This document shows positions 7,561 through 14,356 of a stretch of DNA of 17,431 nt, in pieces. Within the stretch, counting starts at the first letter, position 1. Each line of letters starts with the position of its first letter. The stretch comes from Bifidobacteriaceae bacterium (GTDB lineage Bacteria > Actinomycetota > Actinomycetes > Actinomycetales > WQXJ01). The stretch spans positions 1 through 17,431 of the forward strand of contig JAISCU010000228.1 in assembly GCA_031265345.1 (NCBI GenBank), written 5' to 3'. The notes below the pieces were generated by a model that saw only the letters and a program-made list of their open reading frames with translations, made no database searches and was not told where the DNA came from. Both the position numbers and the translations under genes were made by a program.

Positions 7561-8552
7561 CCGCGCCTCCCCGTGGGCGGTTCGCCGCGCAATCTCCCCG
7601 TCTGCTGACCTCTTCGCCACGCGCCATCCTCGGCTACAGCCGGGAGGAACTCGCTCGAGCGATCCGGATGTCTGAAGGCCGCACGGTCGTGGCGGTGGCA
7701 CGGGTTCGGGGCGCGAATGTCTGCGACGGTGTGTCGAACATGGAGTTATGCGCCGCGTTCGGCGCCGACATCATCGCGCTGGGCCTGTACGACCCGTACG
7801 ATCCGTACTTCCCAGGTCTGCCCAATCTCGCCGATGATGCCTCGGCCGATGCCCTCCTGGCGAAGGTTCAGATCGACCTCGGTCGGGGTTGGACGCTCGG
7901 GCAGGTGCGACGTTTGATCGGACGGCCGGTGGCGGCGGCCATGTATGGCACACCGGACTCTTTCCCCGACCAGATGGAGGCCTCCTTCGCGCCGGTGCGC
8001 GGCTCGGTTGACACCGCGCGGCTGCTGGTGGACCAGGGCGCCGATATTGTCCAATTGATGGATTGGCTGGCCCCGCTCGAAGCAGTGAGCGACTTGCTGG
8101 CGCAGCTTCGAAAAGAAATCGGTGCTGAGGCCCTGATCAGCTTCGCGCGCCCGAACGGATGGGGGTTATTCGGGTATGAGGCCGGTCGGGACTTCTTCAC
8201 CGTGTCGGAGTTGAAGACGCTTGTCGCGGCCGGAGCCGACATCATCGAACTGCCCGGGGTGGGCACGTTCCCCGGCCTGACCGTCGAGAAAGTCGGATCG
8301 TGGGCCACGGCAGTCCGAACATCTGGCGGACTGGTCAATATGTGGATCGCTTCCTCGCAAGAAGGAGCCGACACCGGCACTGTGCGGACCATCACCCTCG
8401 ACTGCAAGAAGGCCGGGGCCGACATGTTGACGATCTCGGACGTGTGGCTCGGCGAGTCGGTTCCCGATCCAGAGAACATCCTGGCTCTGAGTGTGGCCCT
8501 GCGCGGCCGACGCCACACCTACAGACGCATGGCCTTCTCGACCCAGCGATGA
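7557..8552 (+). CDS. DUF7916-like TIM-barrel-type protein, function unknown
   Basis: The 331-residue cytoplasmic protein starts at the ATG that overlaps the stop of the preceding gene (ATGA). A longer upstream open frame is only a shadow of that gene. Recognisable family stretches are SEGRTVVAVARVRG and NMELCAAFGADIIAL near the N-terminus, LIGRPVAAAMYG in the middle, and SSQEGADTGTVRTITL, AGADMLTISD, DPENILALSVALRG and RRHTYRRMAFS at the C-terminus. To my recollection these match a family labelled DUF7916, also annotated as PEP-phosphonomutase-like or, misleadingly, haloacid dehalogenase-like. In the relatives I remember, the segment after GAD reads HIGD; here it is TISD. The alternation of GAD-ending beta strands fits a TIM barrel. 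No reaction is established; the operon suggests sugar or nucleoside catabolism. Confidence 0.72.
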   Translation: MTAPPRGRFAAQSPRLLTSSPRAILGYSREELARAIRMSEGRTVVAVARVRGANVCDGVSNMELCAAFGADIIALGLYDPYDPYFPGLPNLADDASADALLAKVQIDLGRGWTLGQVRRLIGRPVAAAMYGTPDSFPDQMEASFAPVRGSVDTARLLVDQGADIVQLMDWLAPLEAVSDLLAQLRKEIGAEALISFARPNGWGLFGYEAGRDFFTVSELKTLVAAGADIIELPGVGTFPGLTVEKVGSWATAVRTSGGLVNMWIASSQEGADTGTVRTITLDCKKAGADMLTISDVWLGESVPDPENILALSVALRGRRHTYRRMAFSTQR

Positions 8553-8562
8553 GGAACCCGCC

Positions 8563-9564
8563 ATGATCGACCCGGTGGCCGCGCCGCGCAAGGCCTATAT
8601 CTTCAATCCGTTCCTGCACCCCGACTTGTTGGTGTGGCCCGCGTCAGGGATGGAACTGGTGCCTGGACGGTTGTTGCCTGCCAGCGGTCAGGAGATTCGG
8701 CCGGGCGCCGGGGCCTACACCGGCCTCATGGCTCATCATCTTGGCGTCAGCGTCGAGTACCTCGATTGGGTGGGCGATGACGTGTTCGGCGAACTGACGT
8801 TGAGCCAAGTGCGGGCGGCCGGGCACGGTACGGGCTTGGTCCGGCGCTACGAAGGGGACCATATGGTGTGCGTGGCGGTGGCGGGAGACACCCGTGACGA
8901 CGCGACCATGATCGCGACTTACCCGTCGGCCTGGCGCCGCCGGCTGGAGGACTTTGAACCGCTGGTGCGAGCGATTCCAGCGGATTCGCTGGTCTATGTG
9001 TACTCCTGGCTCTGGTCGTTCGCGCATCCGGAACTGGAGAGCGCGTCGACTGCAGATTTGCTGATCGAAGCCGTGCGCGTGAATCGACTGCAGTTGCTGA
9101 TCGATCCGAACTGGAAACCGGCCAACCACGTGCCGCCAGGCGATCTCCGGCAATTGCGGGCGGCCCTGGGCTGGACTCGGACCCTGCTGCCGAATCGGCG
9201 TGATGCTGAGGAATTGGTCGGCGCCCACGAACCGGTCGACCTGGTGCGCCGGCTCCTTGACCTTGGGCCTGCGGTGGTCGTGCTGAAGGACGGGGCGGCC
9301 GGTGCTTACGTGGCCACCCGCGAGGAACCCGAGGTGGTCCGAGTTCCCGCGCTGACGGTGGCGCCTCGTGACACGACGGGCGCAGGCGACTATTTCGGCG
9401 GCGCCTACCTCGCTGCCGGAGGAGGCGCCGTGTCACGGACGGCCTTTGCCATCGCGGCGGCGGGTCTGGCCATCTCGCGTCCGAAGGGCCATGCCTTGCC
9501 GGGGCGCGAAGAGATCGAGGCGCAGGGGCAAGTATTGCTGGAGCGAGCCTGGGAGGTGCGATGA
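8563..9564 (+). CDS. PfkB-family carbohydrate/nucleoside kinase
   Basis: The 333-residue ribokinase-fold protein starts at ATG 8563, after GAGGA seven bases upstream. The frame is open further upstream but overlaps the previous gene. N-terminal PfkB features are RPGAGAYTGLMAHHLGVSVE and LDWVGDDVFGELTL (substrate-binding lid region). The C-terminal signature DTTGAGDYFGGAYL (270-283) contains the GAGD anion hole, with D276 as catalytic base. VVVLKDGAAGAYV is the usual strand before it. The family transfers phosphate from ATP to a sugar or nucleoside hydroxyl; the aromatic-rich middle (YVYSWLWSF) may shape an unusual pocket. Located 10 bases after the DUF7916-like gene and overlapping the permease by four bases, it should phosphorylate the imported sugar or a product of the glycohydrolase. 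Confidence 0.92.
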   Translation: MIDPVAAPRKAYIFNPFLHPDLLVWPASGMELVPGRLLPASGQEIRPGAGAYTGLMAHHLGVSVEYLDWVGDDVFGELTLSQVRAAGHGTGLVRRYEGDHMVCVAVAGDTRDDATMIATYPSAWRRRLEDFEPLVRAIPADSLVYVYSWLWSFAHPELESASTADLLIEAVRVNRLQLLIDPNWKPANHVPPGDLRQLRAALGWTRTLLPNRRDAEELVGAHEPVDLVRRLLDLGPAVVVLKDGAAGAYVATREEPEVVRVPALTVAPRDTTGAGDYFGGAYLAAGGGAVSRTAFAIAAAGLAISRPKGHALPGREEIEAQGQVLLERAWEVR

Positions 9565-10574
9565 GCGGCGTCACTGTGGTTGATCATGATTCGGCGACCG
9601 GCCGGCTGCGTCGCTTGATCCCGCAATCGAACACCGCCATCGCTGGCGTCCTATTGGTCGCGGTGACAATCCTGTTCACGGCCACCACTCGCGGCATCCT
9701 CATCTCGCCAGCGTCGCTGAACGTGCTGGCGACGTTCGGGCCGGAGATCTGCTTGATCACAATCGCCATGGGGATGGTTCTTCTTGTCGGCGAGATGGAC
9801 TTGTCAGTCGGGTCGATCTATGTGGTGTCCAGTGTGGTGTTGGGTGCCTTGTTCGCGGCCGGATGGCCGCTTTGGCTGTGCATCGCCGCGGCGATTGTCG
9901 GCGGCGCAGCGATGGGTGTGGTCAACGGCATGTTGGTTGTCGCCACCGGAGTGACGTCGTTCGTTATCACCCTGGGCACGATGTGGGCGTTCCGGGGCTT
10001 GATGCTGGTCGTGCTGGGCGGCGGAACCCTGTCGGTGTATCCGAAAGGCGGCGCCGAATCGTGGTTCAGCGCAATCGCGGGCCGTGTCCTGGGGGTGCCG
10101 GCCCAGGTGCTCTGGCTTGCCGGGATCGTGGGTGTGCTCGCATTCGTCCGACACAAGGCTTCCGTAGGTAGCTGGCTCCAGGCCGTGGGCTCGAATCCGA
10201 GGGCGGCGCGAATGATGGGAGTTCCGACCGCCTCGGTGCGGGTGTTCGCCTTCGCCCTGTCCGGGACGCTGTGCTCGATCGCCGGTGTGATCCAAGTGGC
10301 GCACTCGCACCAGGCGGTTCCGCAGTCAGGCGACTCGGTCATGCTGACGGCGCTGGCGGGCGCGATCGTGGGCGGAGTCGCCCTGACCGGCGGGCGCGGA
10401 GACGTGCTCGGCCCGCTGCTGGGAGGACTGACTCTGCGAGTCATCTCGAACGGGCTGGTGATGATGGGAGTGATCGAGTACTGGACCAATGTGCTGACAG
10501 CGGTTGCCATCATCGCGACCGCCTTCGCCTTTCATAAGCTGAATAGTTCGCGGGCGCGGAGGGGATCGGCATGA
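9561..10574 (+). CDS. ABC transporter permease, RbsC-like (BPD_transp_2)
   Basis: The 337-residue polytopic membrane protein of the ribose/galactose/nucleoside permease class starts at ATG 9561, overlapping the kinase stop (ATGA). It has about eight to ten hydrophobic segments from residue 27 to the C-terminus. Family signatures are ICLITIAMGMVLLVGEMDLS (the GEMDLSVGS element), GVTSFVITLGTMWAFRGLML and AVGSNPRAARMMGVPTASVR (the EAA-like cytoplasmic loop that contacts the ATPase). ALAGAIVGGVALTGGRGDVL and a GPLLGGLTLRVISNGL segment follow. It should form the channel for the lipoprotein-delivered ligand, probably as a homodimer since only one permease gene is present. The stop overlaps the ATPase start by four bases. 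Confidence 0.95.
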   Translation: MSGVTVVDHDSATGRLRRLIPQSNTAIAGVLLVAVTILFTATTRGILISPASLNVLATFGPEICLITIAMGMVLLVGEMDLSVGSIYVVSSVVLGALFAAGWPLWLCIAAAIVGGAAMGVVNGMLVVATGVTSFVITLGTMWAFRGLMLVVLGGGTLSVYPKGGAESWFSAIAGRVLGVPAQVLWLAGIVGVLAFVRHKASVGSWLQAVGSNPRAARMMGVPTASVRVFAFALSGTLCSIAGVIQVAHSHQAVPQSGDSVMLTALAGAIVGGVALTGGRGDVLGPLLGGLTLRVISNGLVMMGVIEYWTNVLTAVAIIATAFAFHKLNSSRARRGSA

Positions 10575-11371
10575 CCAGGCCGTTGGCGCTCGACGCGCGG
10601 GGAATCGTCAAGTCGTTCGGCTCGGTGCGCGCGCTCCAAGGAGTGGACTTGGGTGTGGGCGCGGGCGAGGTCGTCGGGTTGATCGGCGACAACGGAGCGG
10701 GCAAATCGACGCTCATCAAGATCCTGTCGGGTTTCGAGTCGCCAGACGCCGGCGTCATCGAGATCAATGGCCAGGAGCGTGTCCTTCGTTCACCGAAGCA
10801 GGCGCGGGATCTTGGAATCGAAACCGTGTATCAAGAACAGGCTTTGGCGGATGATCTGACGGTGGCCCGGAACCTGTTCTTGGGCAAGGAGCTGACCAAA
10901 CGCATAGGCCCGCTGAGAGTGTTGGACGACAGGGCCATGCGTGTCGAGTCGCAGGCGATGCTCGACGAACTCAGATTGCGGGTGGATGTCGATCAATCCG
11001 CCAGGTTCTGCTCTGGTGGCGAGAGGCAAGGCATCGCTATCTCGCGGGCGATCTATTTCAACGCCAGCGTGGTCATCCTTGACGAGCCGACCAACGCGCT
11101 GGGCGTGGTCGCCGTGGATCGGGTGCTCGAACTCATCGCAGGATTGCGCGAACGGCAGATCGCCTGCATCTTCATCTCGCACAACATTCAGCATGTGGTG
11201 GGCGTTTGTGACCGGATCGCCATGTTCGTGCACGGTTCGAAGGTCGCGGATGTTCCCACCGCCGAGACCTCGGCCGAGCAGTTGATCTCGATGCTGAACG
11301 TTCGCTCGGGCGCGCGCATCAACTCGCCAGGCGCGTCAGGAGTTCCCGATAGATCCGCTGAGCGGTCCTGA
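10571..11371 (+). CDS. ABC transporter ATP-binding protein, single-domain sugar-class
   Basis: The 266-residue nucleotide-binding subunit drives the importer above. Walker A is GDNGAGKST (39-47), the Q-loop VYQEQ has Q88, the signature is CSGGERQ (147-153), Walker B is VVILDEP (167-173, D171/E172), and the H-loop FISHN has H204. The C-for-L signature start and the single ATPase domain resemble FrcA-type fructose importers rather than the duplicated RbsA type. Its ATG overlaps the permease stop, so translation is coupled. The last 18 codons run into the 3' end of the convergent M20 gene (overlap 11319-11371), and the C-terminal tail of about 20 residues is poorly conserved in character. It is the last gene of the operon. 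Confidence 0.95.
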   Translation: MTRPLALDARGIVKSFGSVRALQGVDLGVGAGEVVGLIGDNGAGKSTLIKILSGFESPDAGVIEINGQERVLRSPKQARDLGIETVYQEQALADDLTVARNLFLGKELTKRIGPLRVLDDRAMRVESQAMLDELRLRVDVDQSARFCSGGERQGIAISRAIYFNASVVILDEPTNALGVVAVDRVLELIAGLRERQIACIFISHNIQHVVGVCDRIAMFVHGSKVADVPTAETSAEQLISMLNVRSGARINSPGASGVPDRSAERS

Positions 11372-12437
11372 TTGCCTCGACGCTGCAGTCCTCATTGGTG
11401 GTGTGGGGAGAGTCCAAGGCTCCGGGGCCAACAACATAGACACGCGGTGCCACTCGGTTGGCCAGCACGGCCGCGTCGGTGAAATAGGCCGCCGCCATGG
11501 GCCGCGAGGCCTGGCCGGTCATGTCGTGGACGATTCCTTGCACGCGTGCGCTGAGAGAGCTCGCCGGATCAGTCCAGATGGCTGGGAGATCGAGAGTCGT
11601 CGTCGCCGTGCCGGGACCGGTCACCTGTTCGATGGTCGCGATCACTGCGGCGGCATCGCGGTTTGTGACAGTGCGGACATCGACGTCCATATGGGCGTGA
11701 TCGGGCACCAGATTGGTCTGCGCTCCGCCATGGATCGTGCCGACCGAGACGGTGGACCGGCCGAGGCGCGGATGGGCCGAGGAGCGCAGGTCCTCCAGCG
11801 CGACGACTGCCCGGGCCAGCCCGAGGATCGCGTTCGTGCCGAGCTCAGGCCGCGAGGCGTGGGCGGCTCTGCCGGAAGCCCTGACAGACAGCCAGACCAC
11901 ACCCTTGTGGCCAAACAGAACCCGGTTTCCGGTGGCCTCGCCCACGATCAAGATGGGATCCTCCGGAAGCGCTCGGAGCGTCCGTAGAGCGGTCGCGCCT
12001 TGGCAGCCGGTCTCTTCCGCTGAGGTGACGACCAGCGTGAATGGTGGCGAATCGGCCAGGGCGGCCTCGACGGCCGCTGACACCATCGCGGCCAGGCCGC
12101 CCTTCATGTCGGACGCACCTCGTCCCAGCAGTCGGCCGTTCCGAACCGCTCCACCGAAAGGATCCGCTGACCAGCCATCGGCGGGGGCTGGGACAGTGTC
12201 CATGTGACCGCTCATGACCATGTGGCCGCCGCCTTTCCAGCGGGCGCAGAGGTTCGACCTGCCGTCGCGCCAGGGCAGGAGCTGGACATCCAGACCGACC
12301 GCGGCAAGGGGCGCGGCTATGATCCGCAGGCCGGTGTCTTCGTCGCGACCAGCCGTGTCGAGCCGGACCAGGCGCGACGCGAGGTCGACGGGATCGGGCA
12401 CTGCGGCGGGTGACCCAGTCGAATGCGAAGTGCTCAT
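11319..12437 (-). CDS. M20-family metallopeptidase/deacylase (ArgE/DapE type)
   Basis: This 372-residue two-domain zinc hydrolase carries all catalytic positions: H78 and D80 in SGHMDTVP, the bridging D110 in GRGASDMKGG, the base E141 with ligand E142 in SAEETG, E167 in VGEATG, and H345 in SPHTTNED. The inserted dimerisation domain includes GRAAHASRPELGTNAI (189-204). The family cleaves N-acyl or peptide amide bonds of small amino-acid substrates (acetylornithine, succinyl-diaminopimelate, carboxypeptidase G2, N-carbamoyl compounds), and the exact substrate cannot be assigned. It starts 10 bases after the carbon-nitrogen hydrolase stop without a strong ribosome binding site, so coupled translation is likely. 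Its 3' end overlaps the convergent ATPase gene by 53 bases. Confidence 0.92.
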   Translation of the reverse strand: MSTSHSTGSPAAVPDPVDLASRLVRLDTAGRDEDTGLRIIAAPLAAVGLDVQLLPWRDGRSNLCARWKGGGHMVMSGHMDTVPAPADGWSADPFGGAVRNGRLLGRGASDMKGGLAAMVSAAVEAALADSPPFTLVVTSAEETGCQGATALRTLRALPEDPILIVGEATGNRVLFGHKGVVWLSVRASGRAAHASRPELGTNAILGLARAVVALEDLRSSAHPRLGRSTVSVGTIHGGAQTNLVPDHAHMDVDVRTVTNRDAAAVIATIEQVTGPGTATTTLDLPAIWTDPASSLSARVQGIVHDMTGQASRPMAAAYFTDAAVLANRVAPRVYVVGPGALDSPHTTNEDCSVEAIRTAQRIYRELLTRLAS

Positions 12438-12447
12438 GGTGGTCGGA

Positions 12448-13308
12448 TCAGACGGGCCGTTCCAGAGCGGACGAGCGGTAGCTCGTGGGGCGCCGGTCGC
12501 GTAGGGGGTTGTTGAAACGGCCCCAAGCGCGGGAACGGCGGCCGTCGGAAAGGTTCACGTTCGCGTAGAGCAGCGCCGGAGTGGTCTCGGCAGCCGGCCC
12601 GGCCAGGGCCTGGCCGGCCGCCGAAGCGATGATGGACTGGCCGATGAAGCCCTGACCCCGCTCGGTGCCGACTCGATCGGCCGCGGCCACCACAAAGCCG
12701 TTGACATGGGCGGCCGTGCGGACCAAGAGGGTCGCCATGGCGGGCGTCCCCGGTTCGTGACCGGCCAGTGGAACCCAGTTGGTCGGCAGACACACGAGGT
12801 CGGCGCCGGCGTCCGCCAACGCTCTGTAGGCCTCGGGGAACCAACTGTCGTAGCAGATCATCATGCCGATGCGGCCGTGGACCGAATTGACGATCGCGAA
12901 CCCGAGGTCGCCCGGCTCGAAGTAGAGGGCTTCTTCGTCCCACAGGTGAACCTTGCGGTACACGCTCCAGCGACCATCCGGCAGGGCCATGAACGATGAG
13001 TTGTACAGCACATCGCCGGATCGCTCGGCGAAACCCGCAACCACAATCAGGCCAGTCCTGGACGCGGCCTGGCTCCAAGCTGTTGTCGCGGGTCCCTGGC
13101 CTGCGGTCTCGGCCAACGAGAACGCTTCGCGCCGACCATTGAACATGTACCCGCAGGACGCCAGCTCCGGCATGACGAGGATATCGGCACCGTGCCCGGC
13201 CGCTTCATCGATGGCTTCAATCGTCAAGGCGACGTTGCCGTCCAAGTCCCCGAAAACCGGCTCCAACTGGGCAACGGCTATTTGCGTCGTCTGATCGGAC
13301 AAGCTCAT
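12448..13308 (-). CDS. Carbon-nitrogen hydrolase (nitrilase superfamily amidase)
   Basis: The 286-residue cytoplasmic enzyme has the complete Glu-Lys-Cys triad: E48 in MPELASCGY, K119 in YRKVHLW, and nucleophile C152 in ICYDSWFPE. A further Glu follows the Lys in LWDEEALYFEPG. The family hydrolyses amides, N-carbamoyl groups or, less often, nitriles; the YRKxHLW and ICYD contexts favour an aliphatic amidase or N-carbamoyl amidohydrolase over a true nitrilase. The start has GGAGG seven bases upstream, and a -10-like TAGGAT (13348-13353, minus strand) lies about 40 bases upstream. It is the first gene of a two-gene unit with the M20 hydrolase, pointing to sequential amide or ureido cleavage. 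It converges on the ABC importer operon and may degrade part of the same imported compound. Confidence 0.92.
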   Translation of the reverse strand: MSLSDQTTQIAVAQLEPVFGDLDGNVALTIEAIDEAAGHGADILVMPELASCGYMFNGRREAFSLAETAGQGPATTAWSQAASRTGLIVVAGFAERSGDVLYNSSFMALPDGRWSVYRKVHLWDEEALYFEPGDLGFAIVNSVHGRIGMMICYDSWFPEAYRALADAGADLVCLPTNWVPLAGHEPGTPAMATLLVRTAAHVNGFVVAAADRVGTERGQGFIGQSIIASAAGQALAGPAAETTPALLYANVNLSDGRRSRAWGRFNNPLRDRRPTSYRSSALERPV

Positions 13309-13621
13309 TGGAAGACCTCCTCGATGCGGGCAACGTTCAGCCTTGACATCCTAGCCGCGCCTCCCGGCCCCATCGAGTCGCCGCACGGCCCGGCACCCGG
13401 ACATGGATTCGCAAGAGCTGGACGATGCCGCTCGCGTGGCTTCCGTTGACCCCCGGCTCGCGTGGGGCCGGGTCAGGCGCCCAGCGACTCGACGCCCGAG
13501 GTCGACGTCTATCTGCAGAGGAGCTGAGGTCCTGGAGGCGGACGGTGTGGTGGCTCAGGAGACGGCCGCAGTCGGGTTGGATTTGAGGCATGGTGTAAGA
13601 CATGCATGGTAGTGTCGAACC
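13309..13621. promoter_or_regulatory. Divergent gap: hydrolase promoter and antitoxin operator candidates
   Basis: This 313-base gap separates two divergent units. Minus strand: TAGGAT (13348-13353) could be the -10 of the hydrolase unit. Plus strand: GCATGGT occurs at 13588-13594 and 13604-13610 (period 16), and its inverse ACCATG covers the antitoxin start (13619-13624). This resembles an autoregulatory operator. TAGTGT (13610-13615) is seven bases before the antitoxin ATG and would give a leaderless transcript. The middle (13380-13575) contains short open frames with no recognisable family and no ribosome binding site; I see no gene there. Confidence 0.4.
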
Positions 13622-13894
13622 ATGGCGACTAGTTATTCCACCGTCACGGCGAAGGGCCAGGTCACTTTGCCTGCGGACGCGCGCCGGGCGCTAGGAATTG
13701 AGCCGGGGCAGAAGGTGGCGATTCGTCAGGAGGGTGATGTCATAGTGGTTGATCCTGCCCACGACATCGCCGCTACGCGCGCGCGGCTGCGCGAGCAGAT
13801 GGAGCGAGCGGGCACCTGGGGAAAGGTGCCCGCCAGCCCGGGCGGGTGGGAGGCTCAGGCCGAAGACAGGGCGCGCGGGAGAGCCAGTGCCTAG
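13622..13894 (+). CDS. SpoVT/AbrB-domain antitoxin of a VapBC-type pair
   Basis: The 90-residue protein has an N-terminal swapped-hairpin AbrB DNA-binding domain: YSTVTAKGQVTLPADARRAL followed by GIEPGQKVAIRQEGDVIVVDP (residues 5-46). A charged helical tail (47-90) fits the toxin-wrapping segment. It should neutralise the PIN toxin encoded next and, with it, repress the promoter through the repeats around the start codon. No Shine-Dalgarno sequence precedes the ATG, while a -10-like TAGTGT is seven bases upstream, so leaderless translation is likely. The gene overlaps the toxin start by eight bases. Function is well supported by the domain and the partner; the promoter details are inference. 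Confidence 0.88.
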   Translation: MATSYSTVTAKGQVTLPADARRALGIEPGQKVAIRQEGDVIVVDPAHDIAATRARLREQMERAGTWGKVPASPGGWEAQAEDRARGRASA

Positions 13895-14282
13895 CCTCGA
13901 CACCAACTGCCTGTTGCGCTGGCTGCTGAACGATGTGCCTGCTCAAACCGCGCGACTCGACGCGCTCTTGGCCAGCGAACAAGAGTTCGCGGTGCCAGAT
14001 GTGGCGCTCCTCGAAACCGTCTTCGTGCTTGAACGAGTGGCCAAGCTCGACCGCGCCGATGTCGCGGACGCCATCGAGACCGTACTGGCTCTTGGCACCC
14101 TCGTGATTGATCGGGAACTATGGGGCGAGTTGCTGCCGCTTTACCTGGCCCATCCGAAGCTGTCTGCCGCAGACATCTATCTAGGAATCGAGGCGCGGCG
14201 GCGCGGGCGCACCCCGCTCTACACGTTCGATCGTAAGCTGGCCCTTCAATTGGCGGTGGGCGCGCCCGTTCCGGGCGGCTAG
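13887..14282 (+). CDS. PIN-domain ribonuclease toxin, VapC-like
   Basis: The toxin has 131 residues from a GTG start at 13887, with GGGAG about six bases upstream. The frame is open further upstream, but only this start begins just before the first catalytic Asp, as in VapC proteins. The four acidic PIN positions are present: D5 in SLDTN, E43 in LLETVFVLE, D96 in SAADIYLG and D115 in YTFDRKLA. The length is normal for the family. PIN toxins cleave tRNA, rRNA or mRNA with Mg2+ or Mn2+; the target here is unknown. The GTG lies inside the antitoxin's last codons (GTGCCTAG), the usual coupled arrangement that keeps toxin synthesis below antitoxin. The pair separates the accessory cluster from the conserved DUF4191-sucB-lpdA block. 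Confidence 0.88.
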   Translation: MPSLDTNCLLRWLLNDVPAQTARLDALLASEQEFAVPDVALLETVFVLERVAKLDRADVADAIETVLALGTLVIDRELWGELLPLYLAHPKLSAADIYLGIEARRRGRTPLYTFDRKLALQLAVGAPVPGG

Positions 14283-14285
14283 ACC

Positions 14286-14298
14286 GCGGGCGTCCCGC
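14286..14298. terminator. Short hairpin between convergent toxin and DUF4191 genes
   Basis: GCGGG-CGT-CCCGC forms a 5-bp stem four bases after the toxin stop, in a 74-base convergent gap. No T-run follows, so terminator function is only suggested by position. Confidence 0.25.
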
Positions 14299-14356
14299 CA
14301 CGAAGCCTCGAAGGTCGCAGTTGAGGCAGCGGCGGCAAGCGGCAACGGGCAGGCGG

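Noticed and set aside
13403..13612. A 69-codon plus-strand open frame before the antitoxin, and an 88-codon minus-strand frame over the same DNA
   Set aside because: No ribosome binding site, no recognised family and composition typical of chance frames. Left as intergenic.
13887..14282. Toxin starting at the upstream in-frame codon 13749
   Set aside because: That start would overlap most of the antitoxin and put over 45 residues before the first catalytic Asp. The GTG at 13887 has a ribosome binding site and gives normal VapC length.
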